From: Bolinopsis microptera | Taxonomy: Eukaryota; Ctenophora; Tentaculata; Lobata; Bolinopsidae | Assembly: GCF_026151205.1 (NCBI RefSeq) | Contig: NC_087079.1 | Location: forward strand, 5,988,169-6,048,168 | Length of the DNA stretch: 60,000 nt | Direction: 5' to 3' | Shown here: positions 18,701 to 30,700 of the stretch, in pieces | How the letters are laid out: each line of letters opens with the position of its first letter | How positions within the stretch are numbered: the first letter of the stretch is position 1 | Notes under the pieces: generated by a model | Seen by the model: only the letters and a program-made list of their open reading frames with translations | Database searches by the model: none | Told to the model about the DNA's origin: nothing | Program-made: the position numbers and the translations under genes

Positions 18701-21700
18701 ACGAGTCACGTGTCTAATGTCTATACTGTACGAGTCACGTGTCTAATGTCTACACTGTACGAGTCACGTGTCTAATGTCTACACTGTACGAGTCACGTGT
18801 CTAATGTCTACACTGTACGAGTCACGTGTCTAATGTCTATACTGTACGAGTCACGTGTCTAATGTCTACACTGTACGAGTCACGTGTCTAATGTCTATAC
18901 TGTACGAGTCACGTGTCTAATGTCTATACTGTACAAGTCACGTGTCTAATGTCTATACTGTACGAGTCACGTGTCTAATGTCTTTACTGTACGAGTCACG
19001 TGTCTAATGTCTATACTGTACGAGTCACGTGTCTAATGTCTACACTGTACGAGTCACGTGTCTAATGTCTATACTGTACGAGTCACGTGTCTAATGTCTA
19101 TACTGTACGAGTCACGTGTCTAATGTCTATACTGTACAAGTCACGTGTCTAATGTATATACTGTACGAGTCACGTGTCTAATGTCTTTACTGTACGAGTC
19201 ACGTGTCTAATGTCTATACTGTACGAGTCACGTGTCTAATGTCTACACTGTACGAGTCACGTGTCTAATGTCTATACTGTACAAGTCACGTGTCTAATGT
19301 ATATACTGTACGAGTCACGTGTCTAATGTCTATACTGTACGAGTCACGTGTCTAATGTCTATACTGTACGAGTCACGTGTCTAATGTCTATACTGTACGA
19401 GTCACGTGTCTAATGTCTATACTGTACGAGTCACGTGTCTAATGTCTATACTGTACGAGTCACGTGTCTAATGTCTATACTGTACGAGTCACGTGTCTAA
19501 TGTCTATACTGTACAAGTCACGTGTCTAATGTCTATACTGTACGAGTCACGTGTCTAATGTCTATACTGTACGAGTCACGTGTCTAATGCCTATACTGTA
19601 CGAGTCACGGACTTCCTGAGAAATATGTTAGAATCTTTCAGGCATTCTTCAACGGAACCATGAGTGCTGTCAGGGTTAATGGTGAAATGTCTGATTGGTT
19701 CTCTGTTAATTCGGGCACTGGACAGGGTGATATCCAGGGCCCTCCTGTATTTAATTTCTGTCTGAACTTTGGAATCTTTTTGGCCGAGGTTCACAAGGCA
19801 ATCAGTCATGGTGCTGTACTGCAAAAGGAACTAAAGGGTGCAGATGAAAAAGTTATCATGGATAGTGACTACGCTGATGATCTGGCAGTGATGGACAATA
19901 CTGAAGAAGGGCTGCAAGAGTCCACTGATCTTATAGCTTATTACACCTCTTATGCTGGGTTGAAGATCAACGCTAAAAAGACACAATGCATGGCGATCAG
20001 CAAGTGTGCGTCCCAGCGACCTTACACCGAAAGAGACAGTATAAAGCTAACAGTGGAGGGAGAACCTGTTGAACAGGTCAGCAACTTTGTTTATCTTGGT
20101 GCCAACATCAGTGGGGATGGTACCATTGACCGAGATCTTGACATCAGGATCCAGCGTGCTAATGGTGCGTTCCATCAGCTTTGGAAGATACGGAACAGTC
20201 GAACTATAAGAACGCCCACCAAGATCCGTATCTACAAGGCTGCTGTTATTACTATTCTGTTATATGGAGCTGAAGTGTGGAACACAACAAAGAAGCAGAT
20301 GAAACGGTTTGAGGTCTTCCATCTGACCTCCCTGAGAAGAATCTTGAAGATAAAGTGGTTCTTCCATGTCTCCAATGAAGAAGTTCTCAGGCGTGCTGGA
20401 ATTAAGTCTATCGAAACTAAGGTGGTACGGACATGTTGTCAGAATGCCAGAGACGCGGTTCCCCAATTTCTTACTGGATTGGAAACCAAACTATGGAAAG
20501 AGACTGAGAGGACGACCCCGCAAAGGCTGGATGGCCTGTGTACTCGAGGATGCGGCTGAATTCACAGGTGTAGATAACATCAGCAGAGATGCAGTAAAAC
20601 AGTTGGCTCTAAAGCGAGTGGAATGGAGGAACATGTTACGCCGTAGAAGAGATGTGTGTGATGCAGGCCACTCCAACGACTAGGAGGAGACCTCTTCATG
20701 TAGCATGTATGTATGTACGAGTCACGTGTCTAATGTCTATACTGTACGAGTCACGTGTCTAATGTCTATACTGTACATGTCACGTGTACTATTAGCGCGC
20801 ACCAGTGAATACTGAATAATGATATAAGATTAACTTGTCATTACCTTATCGGACCTTTTTTGGACGGACATTACTTGAACGGACATAATTATAAACGGAC
20901 ATTAATATGAACGCTAAAAGGCAATCAAAAGCATCAAAAATCCGAATTTTTTTCATCTTTTTTAAAAACTTTAAAAAAATGTTAGCAAATGATTATTAAA
21001 TCCATTTACAAACAGTAAGCAATAAAGGCAGTCTTTAATCAGTAAAAATGTTGAATACAGTTCATGTTAAACTTAATTACTAATTAAGTCATATCAAATG
21101 ATGGAGTAGTTCGCTGTTTATTAGTCTCATGATTGAAATACTGATAGTTGGATAATATCCGGTTGATACGTGTTTGAATAGTTTTCCCACAACAACTTAA
21201 TATTATTCATACAGAATTCATGTTACCTGGAGACCTCAGGCTATCATGTTCATAAACACAGAATAGAGATTAGGCGGAATGACAGGCTGAGCGCGGCCCA
21301 GTACACAGAAAAGTTCATGTTAATTACTGTAATTAAGTGATTCGAATTATGTATATATTTCATATCAATTTTCCTAACCCTACTTTTAGCCACGTAGGCA
21401 TGATTTCTTAGTAGGACTGGCTACGTGGCATAATCAGTTGTCATGTTTTAGTGTTTTGCTTTTGAGAATGCTGAGTTGCTTGCGAACATAGCTTTTACCC
21501 AGTCCGCGCTCTTTATTGCTTAGGGGGACGCCAAATTGTCGTTTGAATGTGGGAAAATTTTAAAGAGAATCTTACGACTGCAGAAAGAAAAATATATAAA
21601 TAAAATAATTTGTAGTACAAATAATTTTATACATTAAATTATAAAATAAAGCAAGGTCAGTAAAGTAATATTAAATTAGAGACGGTGGAGTTAAAGTAGA

Positions 21701-24700
21701 ATTAAAATATAATTAAAGAAAAGTAGAGTAGAGTGAGAAGTAAAGAAAAGTCGATATAAGATAAACTTGTCACTATATAGTCCTGTATGGCGGCCGAGAT
21801 GGCTCAATAGAAAAATTAATTATACCAAAAGCTGGCGGCCGAGATGGCTCAGCTAGCTAATTAGCCGTATGGGATTTATGTTCCGGGGTATTTGGAACAG
21901 GTTTAGGGGTTTAAATAGTTAGTACCTGTCCCAAACCATCAGACAAATCAAGTTTCGACCTCCCAACCCACTCAGGCCACTCCCAGGGGCCACGCCCATC
22001 CCAAAATAGCTGAAATCCAGGTCGAATCAAGATAGTTAGATGGGCGTGGCCCCTGTGAGTGGCCTGAGTGGGTTGGGAGGTCGAAACTTGATTTTTCTGA
22101 TGGTTTGGGACAGGTACTAACTATTTAAACCCCTAAAACTGTTCCAAATACCCCGGAACATAAAATCCCATACGGCTAATTAGCTAGCCGTATGGTGGCT
22201 GAGCCATATCGGCCGCCACCAAAAAAAAAAAAAAAAAAAAAATTTTCAAAATCAAAATGGTTTTCAAAATCAAAATGGTTTTCAAAATCAAAATCAATAT
22301 CGTTTTCAAAATCAAAATCAATATCGTTTTTAAAATCAAAATCAATATCGTTTTTATAATCAAAACCAATATCGTTTTCAAAATCAAAATCAAAATCAAA
22401 ATCAATATCGTTTTCAAAATCAAACTCAAAATCGTTTTAAAAATGAGAATCGTTTCCAATTTCAATATGAAAATCGTTTTTTATTTAAATTTTAAAATCA
22501 TTTTACAAATCAAATTCAAAATCGTTTTTATTTTGCGATTAATTGTATAATTAATTCTTTTATTCAAAATTTTCAGTGAAAATTTTGGTGAGCCATCTCG
22601 GCCGCCATAGTCCTGTCACTATAAAGTGCGTTTTGCACGCTATATAGTGACAAATATCAGCTATCATTATAAAGTGCGTGTCACTATATCATATATAATA
22701 CAGTCCTGTCACTATATAGTGCGATTATCGTAGCTGACATAAGCCACCGAAGGGGGGCTAGAGATAAAGCTTAAGCTGTACTTTAGGCATTCAAGTATCT
22801 CTCTATTATAGAGTAGTTGGGATCGTTCATTGCTCGGTACGACTACGAGTTGGACAGACAACCAGTTGTAAGACTAAAAGAAAATGTGGAGGTAGAAGAA
22901 GCCGAAGATCAACTTCAAGATAGTGATCATGCAATAATGTGATACTGATATTTACAATTCAGATTGTTAACATTTTATAATACCTTTTTTTTATTGATTC
23001 AACGATATAGTTTAGCTGATGATAGCTATTGAAATTGACTGAAATTGAAAAGTTGTCACATTCTGGACAAAAAGCTCGAAATGAAAAAAATTCAACGGAC
23101 TTTAACTTGGACGGACATTAATTGAACGGACTTTATTTGAACGGACATTAAGGTGAACGCTAGGGCCTCCAGCGTTCAAGTAATGTCCGTCCAAATAAGG
23201 TCCGATAAGGTATATAGTCCTGTCACTATAAAGTGCGTTTTGCACGCTATATAGTGACAAATATCAGCTGTCATTATAAAGTACTTGTAACTATATAGTC
23301 CTGTCACTATACATAGTGCGATTACCAATAACAACGGAATGTAATTCAGCTTGTTAGATAGGAATCGAAGCTCATCGATGCCCAGTTTACCAAAAATCGA
23401 GGAATAAGTTGGCAAAATGAGCACCATTTTCATAATTTACTGCTAAAAATCGAAAATCATATTTCTGATACCATACTCCATTGAGCTGAAATATAGCTGT
23501 AATTGCTAATTAGAGGACGATGGTGTTTATGTTCATCACAACTCAAGTTTTAACCAGCAATGCCATGTTCATTAGACAAAAATGAAACGAAAGATTGTGC
23601 TTCAAAACCGCCCATATTGTATTGTATCAGATGCCATCGCGGAGTAGGTGGTCTCCTGCACCTTTTCCGCCTTGACATAAAAGAAAAAACCTAGACATGC
23701 AACCTGCAATCCGAAGGTGATTGCAGCCCTTACGGAAGACTATAAGGTCTTCATGCTTATATAATTAAATGGTTAAATGATACATAACGATAACTTTTAA
23801 ACCCCAGAAGTTTCCAGTATCGTCAAGAATCTATATACAGGGTGAGTTGAAAATAGTGTGTGGAAAGTAAATGGCTCTAATTTCTTTGACAAATAAAATT
23901 TTGTCTGGCTCATCTCTTTTAAATGATCCCTAGAACATACCCTGAAAGTTTCAGGGTGATAGCTTTAAAAATGTAGGAGAATATAGATTTTTAGACTCGA
24001 TTTCCAGGGCACACGATTTGAGAACCCCATTAGGACGAATTTAAGATTTTTTGGAAAACTGCCAAAAATCAACCAAATTATGAGTTAGAATCAAATGAGA
24101 GGTAAGAATGAAATATGTAAAGTTTATGAACTGATAGCAATTCACCATTCAAAATTTGCTCCTTCATAAAAAAATTATCGATTTTTACTTTCCACACACT
24201 ATTTTCAACTCACCCTGTACTCACTGAGCTTGGTGTCACTTGGCCATGAGAAAAGCTAAGATTGATCGTAAAATTGTATAGAGATAAATGCCCTTCGTAA
24301 CATTTATTCCTCTGAATTAAAAACGACGTAGGTGTGAAGTATGAATCAGTATGAATTCATACTGATTTATACTTTATTAAATCGTGGTGTGAAGTAATAT
24401 GGTGCCCATATGGTTAGCTACTAACCATCAGAGCGGTTCTAAATGGTGACAAACAACTAGATCATCTCAAAAATAAATATACTTAGAAAATATTACTTCT
24501 ATTGTATAATGTAGTGATCACTTCCCTAGTTGAGTGTGTCCCACAACTAAGCTCATTGCCCAAAAGTCCTGCATTATGTATTATAATGAACCTGGACATA
24601 TGGGCAAGTTTCCATAACTAATTTTTTGTGATCAGCGGTAATAACCGCTTTTTTTACGCTAAAAAAGCGCTTATTGATAAAACCCACCGTTATTTGGCGA

Positions 24701-27700
24701 TTATAAAGCGATTATAAACGGTCCCGTTAATAAACGGTTAAAAACGATTATAATCGCTTTTTCCATAAAATATTTTTGCAAAAGCGATTATTAGCGCTTT
24801 AAAAGCGATAATAAATCGCGAATTAAAATTATTAGTGATAAAAAAACGCTTTTATTTTAGGGTTGTCGATTATTATCGCTCCGTAAGCGCTTTTCAAAAA
24901 AACGCTTATAAACCGTTTTTTGGACCGTTTTTAAAACGCTTTTAATCGACTATAAGCGATTATATTCACTAGGGAAAGTTCCAAATTAAAAAGCGCCTAC
25001 TAATCGTTAAAAAAACGCTTTTTTATTTTAAGTTAATAAGCGGTTTAAATCGATTATAAAACGATTATAAGCGACAATAAGCGATTTTTTGAAATCTGCT
25101 AAAAAGCGATATTTTCACTACGATCAGCGCTTATAACCGCTTTTCTTGAAATTTTCCTACTGAAAAGCGTTTATAAGCGCTTATTTATTTGCTGTCTATA
25201 AGCGATTATAAACGATTATAAGCGCTTTTTTACGTATTTGAAACGAGGAAAAAATTGTCAGGTACGAGATATTATAAGCGATTATAAGTGATTATAAAGT
25301 ATCGTAAATGTTATTGTCTTCAATTGTCGCTTATAAGCGACTATAAACGATGAAAAGCGCTTTTTGATCAAAACTATGATCAAAATATGTTTTGATTTGA
25401 TTTATTTGGGGTATATAAGCGATTATGTAAGCGGGGTATATAAGCGATTATAAACGATTATAAGCGCTTAATTCTTTACGTATTTGGAACGAGGACACAA
25501 TTAACAACAAAATTACGCGATATTATAATAATAGTCCAGTTATTAATGGACATTTATGGAAATGAACCTGCAAATTTTCAGATACTCACGAAACTTTGCA
25601 CAGACCTTCCCAAAGGTATGAATAAACGATTTTCGGTTGGAGACATTTTTTTACCATGGGGAAAACCCAGGAGGGCCACGCACATATTGACCCAATAACG
25701 TAACCAACCCTTTGCTTCTGAAGGTCGTAGAGACTTCAAAATAGGCTTAAACGAAGCCGCATATATGCATGTTTATATACACCCTGTAGAAGTTATTGAT
25801 CAACACATGGCCTAAAATCCTTAATTTTCGAGAAATTCGCCAAAAACCATTTTGGGCGAGGCGCTGAGCCCATTTTACTAACTTTTGATATGATCGTGAT
25901 AGAGTCTTCGGATAGAGTGCAAAAGAACCGCAATTGGCATATTTATATATGACTTATGAAGAAACATGTGCCTTAAAGTGCTTACTTTTTCAGTTATTGG
26001 CGAAAAACTGATTTTCGGTTCCAGAAATCATGCAAAAATATGGGTATCTGGTAAATTGGGCTATGAAGGCCCTAGAGATTTTTGAATGGGTGCAAATTGT
26101 GCAGAATGGCCATGTTTATATACATTATTATAAATGACATAGCTCGGCGCGCTCATACTAAATCGCTCGCCCAAATTTTAAGATTCTTGTGAAAAGGCCC
26201 TTTGGGTATGAAATTGATCTGAATCGATGTATTTTTGGACGCTAATTCCGAATCGCCCCCCGTGACGTAGGGTAAAAATGCTTCCCTGGAGAGTTATAAG
26301 CAAAAAAACCGTTTTGGTCACGTGACAGGCTAGTAAAACATGAATTCTAGGAAAGCTTGGGATTTTTTGCACATCTGCCAATATTTTCGCAGCAAATTGG
26401 AAATAAAAGATATATCTTTTGACGTCATGACGATAATTTGCGTTTTGATTTTTAATAATTTGCGTTTTGATAAATTACAACCGCTTCTTAATCTTGAGTT
26501 AATTACATTTGTTTCACTATATGTTATATATAATATGGAAATATATGGTTACACTGTACACATTGACATAATATTTAGCGATCTATCTTAATCCTTGTTG
26601 CCAGAGAACTGAAAGTTTGCAACCACAAAAATTGTACAACGATGATAAGATGTTGGTAATAAGGAGAAGGAGAAGGAGAAGGAGAAGGAGAAGGAGAAGG
26701 AGAAGGAGAAGGAGAAGGAGAAGGAGAAGGAGAAGGAGAAGGAGAAGGAGAAGGAGAAGGAGAAGGAGAAGGAGAAGGAGAAAGAGAAGGAGAAGGAGAC
26801 AAGGACAAGGAGACAAGGAAAAGGAGACAAGGACAAGGAGACAAGGACAAGGAGACAAGGACAAGGAGACAAGGAAAAGGAGGCAAGGACAAGGAGACAA
26901 GGACAAGGAGACAAGGAGATAAGGAGACAAGCAGACAAGGAGACAAGGAGACAATGAGACAATGAGACAAGGAGACAAGGACAAGGAGACAAAGACAATG
27001 AAACAAGGACAATGACAAGGAGACAAGCTAGGTGACAAGGACAAGGAGAAAAGGACAAATAGACAAGGCCAGGGCAAGTACACAAGGAGACAAGGACACA
27101 AGGACACAAGGACACAAGGACACAAGGACACAAGGACACAAGGACACAAGGATACAATGAGACAAGGAGACACGGAGACACGGAGACAAGGAGACAAGGA
27201 TACAAGGAGACAATGACACAAGGAGACAAGGAGACAAGGACACAAGGAGACAAGGAGACAAAGAGACAAGGACACAAGGACACAAGGACACAAGGAGACA
27301 AGGACACAAGGAGACAAGGACACAAGGAGACAAGGAGACAATGAAACAAGGAGACAAGGAGAAGGAAAAGGAGATCAAATGAGGTTATTCTCTTGCCGAC
27401 ACATGAACACAAAGTGCACATCTCTCAGTAACACTTCTACTAATACTTATAGCTATAATCTATATAGAACTAGTAACATGGTCGCCTTTCATCCGTTTAC
27501 GAATACGTTTATGATACCGCGTGTTTCGGGATTTTCCGTGAGGCCGGGATTGAAACTGATTACGCGTACGATTTATTTAACTAGCAAGCCGTCGGCTAGA
27601 GAATAACAACAATTTGATATGATACTCCGTCTCCGTCTCCGTCTCCGTCTCCGTCTCCGTCTCCGTCTCCGTCTCCGTCTCCGTCTCCGTCTCCGTCTCC

Positions 27701-30700
27701 GTCTCCGTCTCCGTCTCCGTCTCCGTCTCCGTCTCCGTCTCCGTCTCCGTCTCCGTCTCCGTCTCCGTCTCCTTTTCCTTTTTTGAATTCGATTGTTTAG
27801 GGCTAGGGCTCGGGTTAGGGTTATTATTATGGTTGTTAGGGTTGGGATTAGGGTTTATGTAAAACCGTTTTGTACGGCTGCAAAACTATAAAAACCTTGT
27901 ATCACGTCGTGACCCCCATCGTTACCTGGGGACCCCAGGCTATTATGTTTCATAAAGAATAAAGATTCGGTGGAATGACAGGCTGAGCGCCGCCCAGTAA
28001 CCCCCATCGCCGTTTCACTATACCCCTGTAGAGTTTCTACGATACAGGGGAGCCGCGCACCTGTGCGCGGCGGGTCATACAACGTATGACAATAAAAACC
28101 AAAGTCACATGAAATTTTTGGGCGAGCAAATCAGCGAATTAGTAAAAGCCAGTTCGGCAAGGCCCAATAATGCATTTTGCTGCGATCTACGTGGTTGCGA
28201 GAAGAATTACCTATTTGATGCGCGGCGCAGTCCAGATCCAGTCTAGTAGTGCATCGCTCTACAAGTAATTGTTCTACTTTATTGTAAATCCCAGAGTGGT
28301 GTTTGGCGATTAGAAAAATTGATCGTGCGTGGTTTACCCGCGGCAAAATTTTTGTTGAAATTCTTGTTAAAATTCTGCACGCCTAATAGAAACAATTATA
28401 ACGTGCGTCTTACCTGGGGACCTCATAATAGAGATTCGGCGGAATGACAGGCTAAGCGCCGCCCAGTAACGTACCACTCTGGGATACAATAAAGTAGAAC
28501 AATTACTTGTAGCGCGATGCACTACTGGGCTGCGCCGCGCATCAAATAATTATAATCCTTCTCGCAACCACGTGGATTGCGGCAAAATGCCGAGCTGGCT
28601 TTTACTAATAAATTCGCTCGCCCAAAAATTTCATGTGACTTTGGTTTTATTGTCATACGTTGTATGACCCGACGCGCCGCGCACAATTGCGCAGCTCCCC
28701 CTAGTGTAATTGTATCGTAGAAACTTTACAGGGGTATAATGAAACAACGATGGGGGTACAAGGTTTTTATAGTTTTGCAGCCGTAAAAAACGGTTTTACA
28801 TAAACCCTAATCACAGGAGGAGCAATGCGTGGGCGCGATTGCAGCAGTTAGTGCCCGTTTGTAGCAGTCAGTGCCCGTTTGTAGCAGTTAGTGCCAGTTT
28901 GTGGCAGTTAGTGCCAGTTTGTAGCAATTAGTAGCAGTTTGTAGCAGTTTGTGGCAGTTTCTTTGCACTTTGCTCCTCCTGCGTAATCCCAACCTAAACG
29001 ACCATAATATATATAACCCCGAAGCTATCCGATACCCTTACCACAACCCTAACACGAGCCCCGGAGCCCTAGCCCTAAACAATCGAATTCAAAAAGGAAA
29101 AGGAGACGGAGACGGAGACAGAGACGGAGACGGAGACGGAGACGGAGACGGAGACGGAGACGGAGACGGAGATGGAGACGGAGACGGAGACGGAGACGGA
29201 GACGGAGACGGAGACGGAGACGGAGACGGAGACGGAGACGGAGACGGAGACGGAGACGGAGACGGAGACGGAGACGGAGACGTTACCTGGGGACCTCCGG
29301 CTATCGCGTAATTTTTGTTGTTAATTGTGTCCTCGTTCCAAATACGTAAAGAATTAAGCGCTTATAATCGTTTATAATCGCTTACCTTATCGGACCTAAT
29401 TTGGACGGACATTACATGAACGGACATAATTATGAACGGACATTAATATGAACGCTCGAAGGCATTCAAAATCATCAAAAATCCGAATTTTTTTCAATTT
29501 TTTGACGTTTTTTTAATTTCAGCAAATGATTTTAAATCCATTTTTAATACAATAAGTAAGAAAAGCAGTCGTTAAGCATTAAAAATGTTAAAATATGTGT
29601 ACATGATCAGTGTCTAATATCACATATCATCTTCATCAAATGGGTTTTCGTGCATAGAATAGTCCATGCTTAAAGCATATGTGGTTTCTAGCTTTATGGA
29701 AACCTTTTTTTATCAAACTACCCCGCCCCCCGGTCCTGCATTTCAGTGTTAACTTTTACAAGCCATTCGGCGTGAAGTGGTTTTATCTTAGACAACTTTA
29801 GGTTTACCTTAACATCACGTGGGGCTTTCCTAGCACTGTTTCATTACCTCCCCTGAGTTATATGAACTATAACAACGTCGGACAATGTCCTTGGCAACAC
29901 GATTTACTGTAATATCTAGAGGCTGGAACAAGTTTGTCATGTTGGCGGGGACTAACTCATGAACTATGTTGTTGAGTGCCATAATTTCGGTGACTTTTCC
30001 GCCAAGTGACCCTTGAAAACATCATATACTAGTAGAACTAGTGTTATATTATTTGTAGAGAATATTTTAATGGTGTACAGTGTAAGCATAGTTCAAAAAT
30101 GTCTCTATTAGTATTGCCAAATTGCTTCCAGGCGTTTTGCACGAGCAAAATGTTCAAAAATGTTTGCCTTCGGCAAACATTTACGATACTACTACTATAG
30201 TATTGAAATTGATAAAACCTTTGAAATTCTGACTGTGGCGCACAGAAAATCATTCCTACACCCCTGAATTATCTGCTATTACATGTGAACATTGCGAGGT
30301 ATCTAGAGGTGGGAAAGGAGGAATTATTTTTGTTTTACGGGGAATTGAATAATGATTGAATCAAGTAATCAAGCTTTCTTGGAAACGCGTAGCTCCAGTA
30401 TAGACATGGGTTTAAGTATAAGTATAAATTACAAGTCATTATCAGGGTACCATACCAACTACCACATAACGATTGAGAAATTTAATTATATCTCCCCACG
30501 AATTTTACCTGGGGACCTCTCTGTTCATAAACAGGTTGAATATATATTGGAATAACAATTGATAGGCCGAGCGCCGCCCAGTAACAAGAATTTTGATAGA
30601 ATTAATTTGTTTATAATAATATGCTCTCTCGTACCACAATTACTATTAGAAAGTTTCTTATTTTACTCTTAGTTCCCAAAAATTATTTCGACAAACATTT

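Larger units (their letters stand above)
20844..23210. mobile_element. TA-flanked DNA transposon, non-autonomous, 2.37 kb (copy 1)
   Basis: Both ends read CCTTATCGGACC and continue as inverted repeats for about 38 bp (GGACGGACATTACTTGAACG). TA dinucleotides flank both ends. Inside each end are multiple (A)ACGGACATTA sub-repeats. No transposase frame was found. A second copy lies at 29385-31866, sharing about 200 bp of interior at the left and about 130 bp at the right. Copy 1 is itself interrupted by a hAT-like element at 21787-22608. Confidence 0.85.
27626..29281. repeat. Inverted pair of (CTCCGT)n / (ACGGAG)n minisatellites with telomere-like spacers
   Basis: Left arm 27626-27774 is (CTCCGT)n, followed by GAATTCGATTGTTTAGGGCTAGGGCTCGGGTTAGGG (as two overlapping motifs). 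The right arm shows the complement: CCCTAACACGAGCCCC near 29048, CAATCGAATTC near 29079, and (GGAGAC)n at 29102-29281. The two arms frame the palindrome at 27849-28806. This makes a fold-back unit whose arms themselves carry tandem repeats. Confidence 0.85.

Noticed and set aside
22184-22550. Lys/Ile-rich or Leu/Ile-rich frames on both strands
   Set aside because: Low-complexity AAATCAAAATCAATATCG minisatellite inside a MITE.
26575-27421. Long frames rich in Ser/Pro/Leu/Cys and a poly-arginine frame
   Set aside because: They are translations of purine/pyrimidine minisatellites in different frames, with no domain or codon structure.
28949-29311. Asp-Gly repeat protein frame
   Set aside because: Direct consequence of the (GGAGAC)n repeat; no start context or neighbouring exon.
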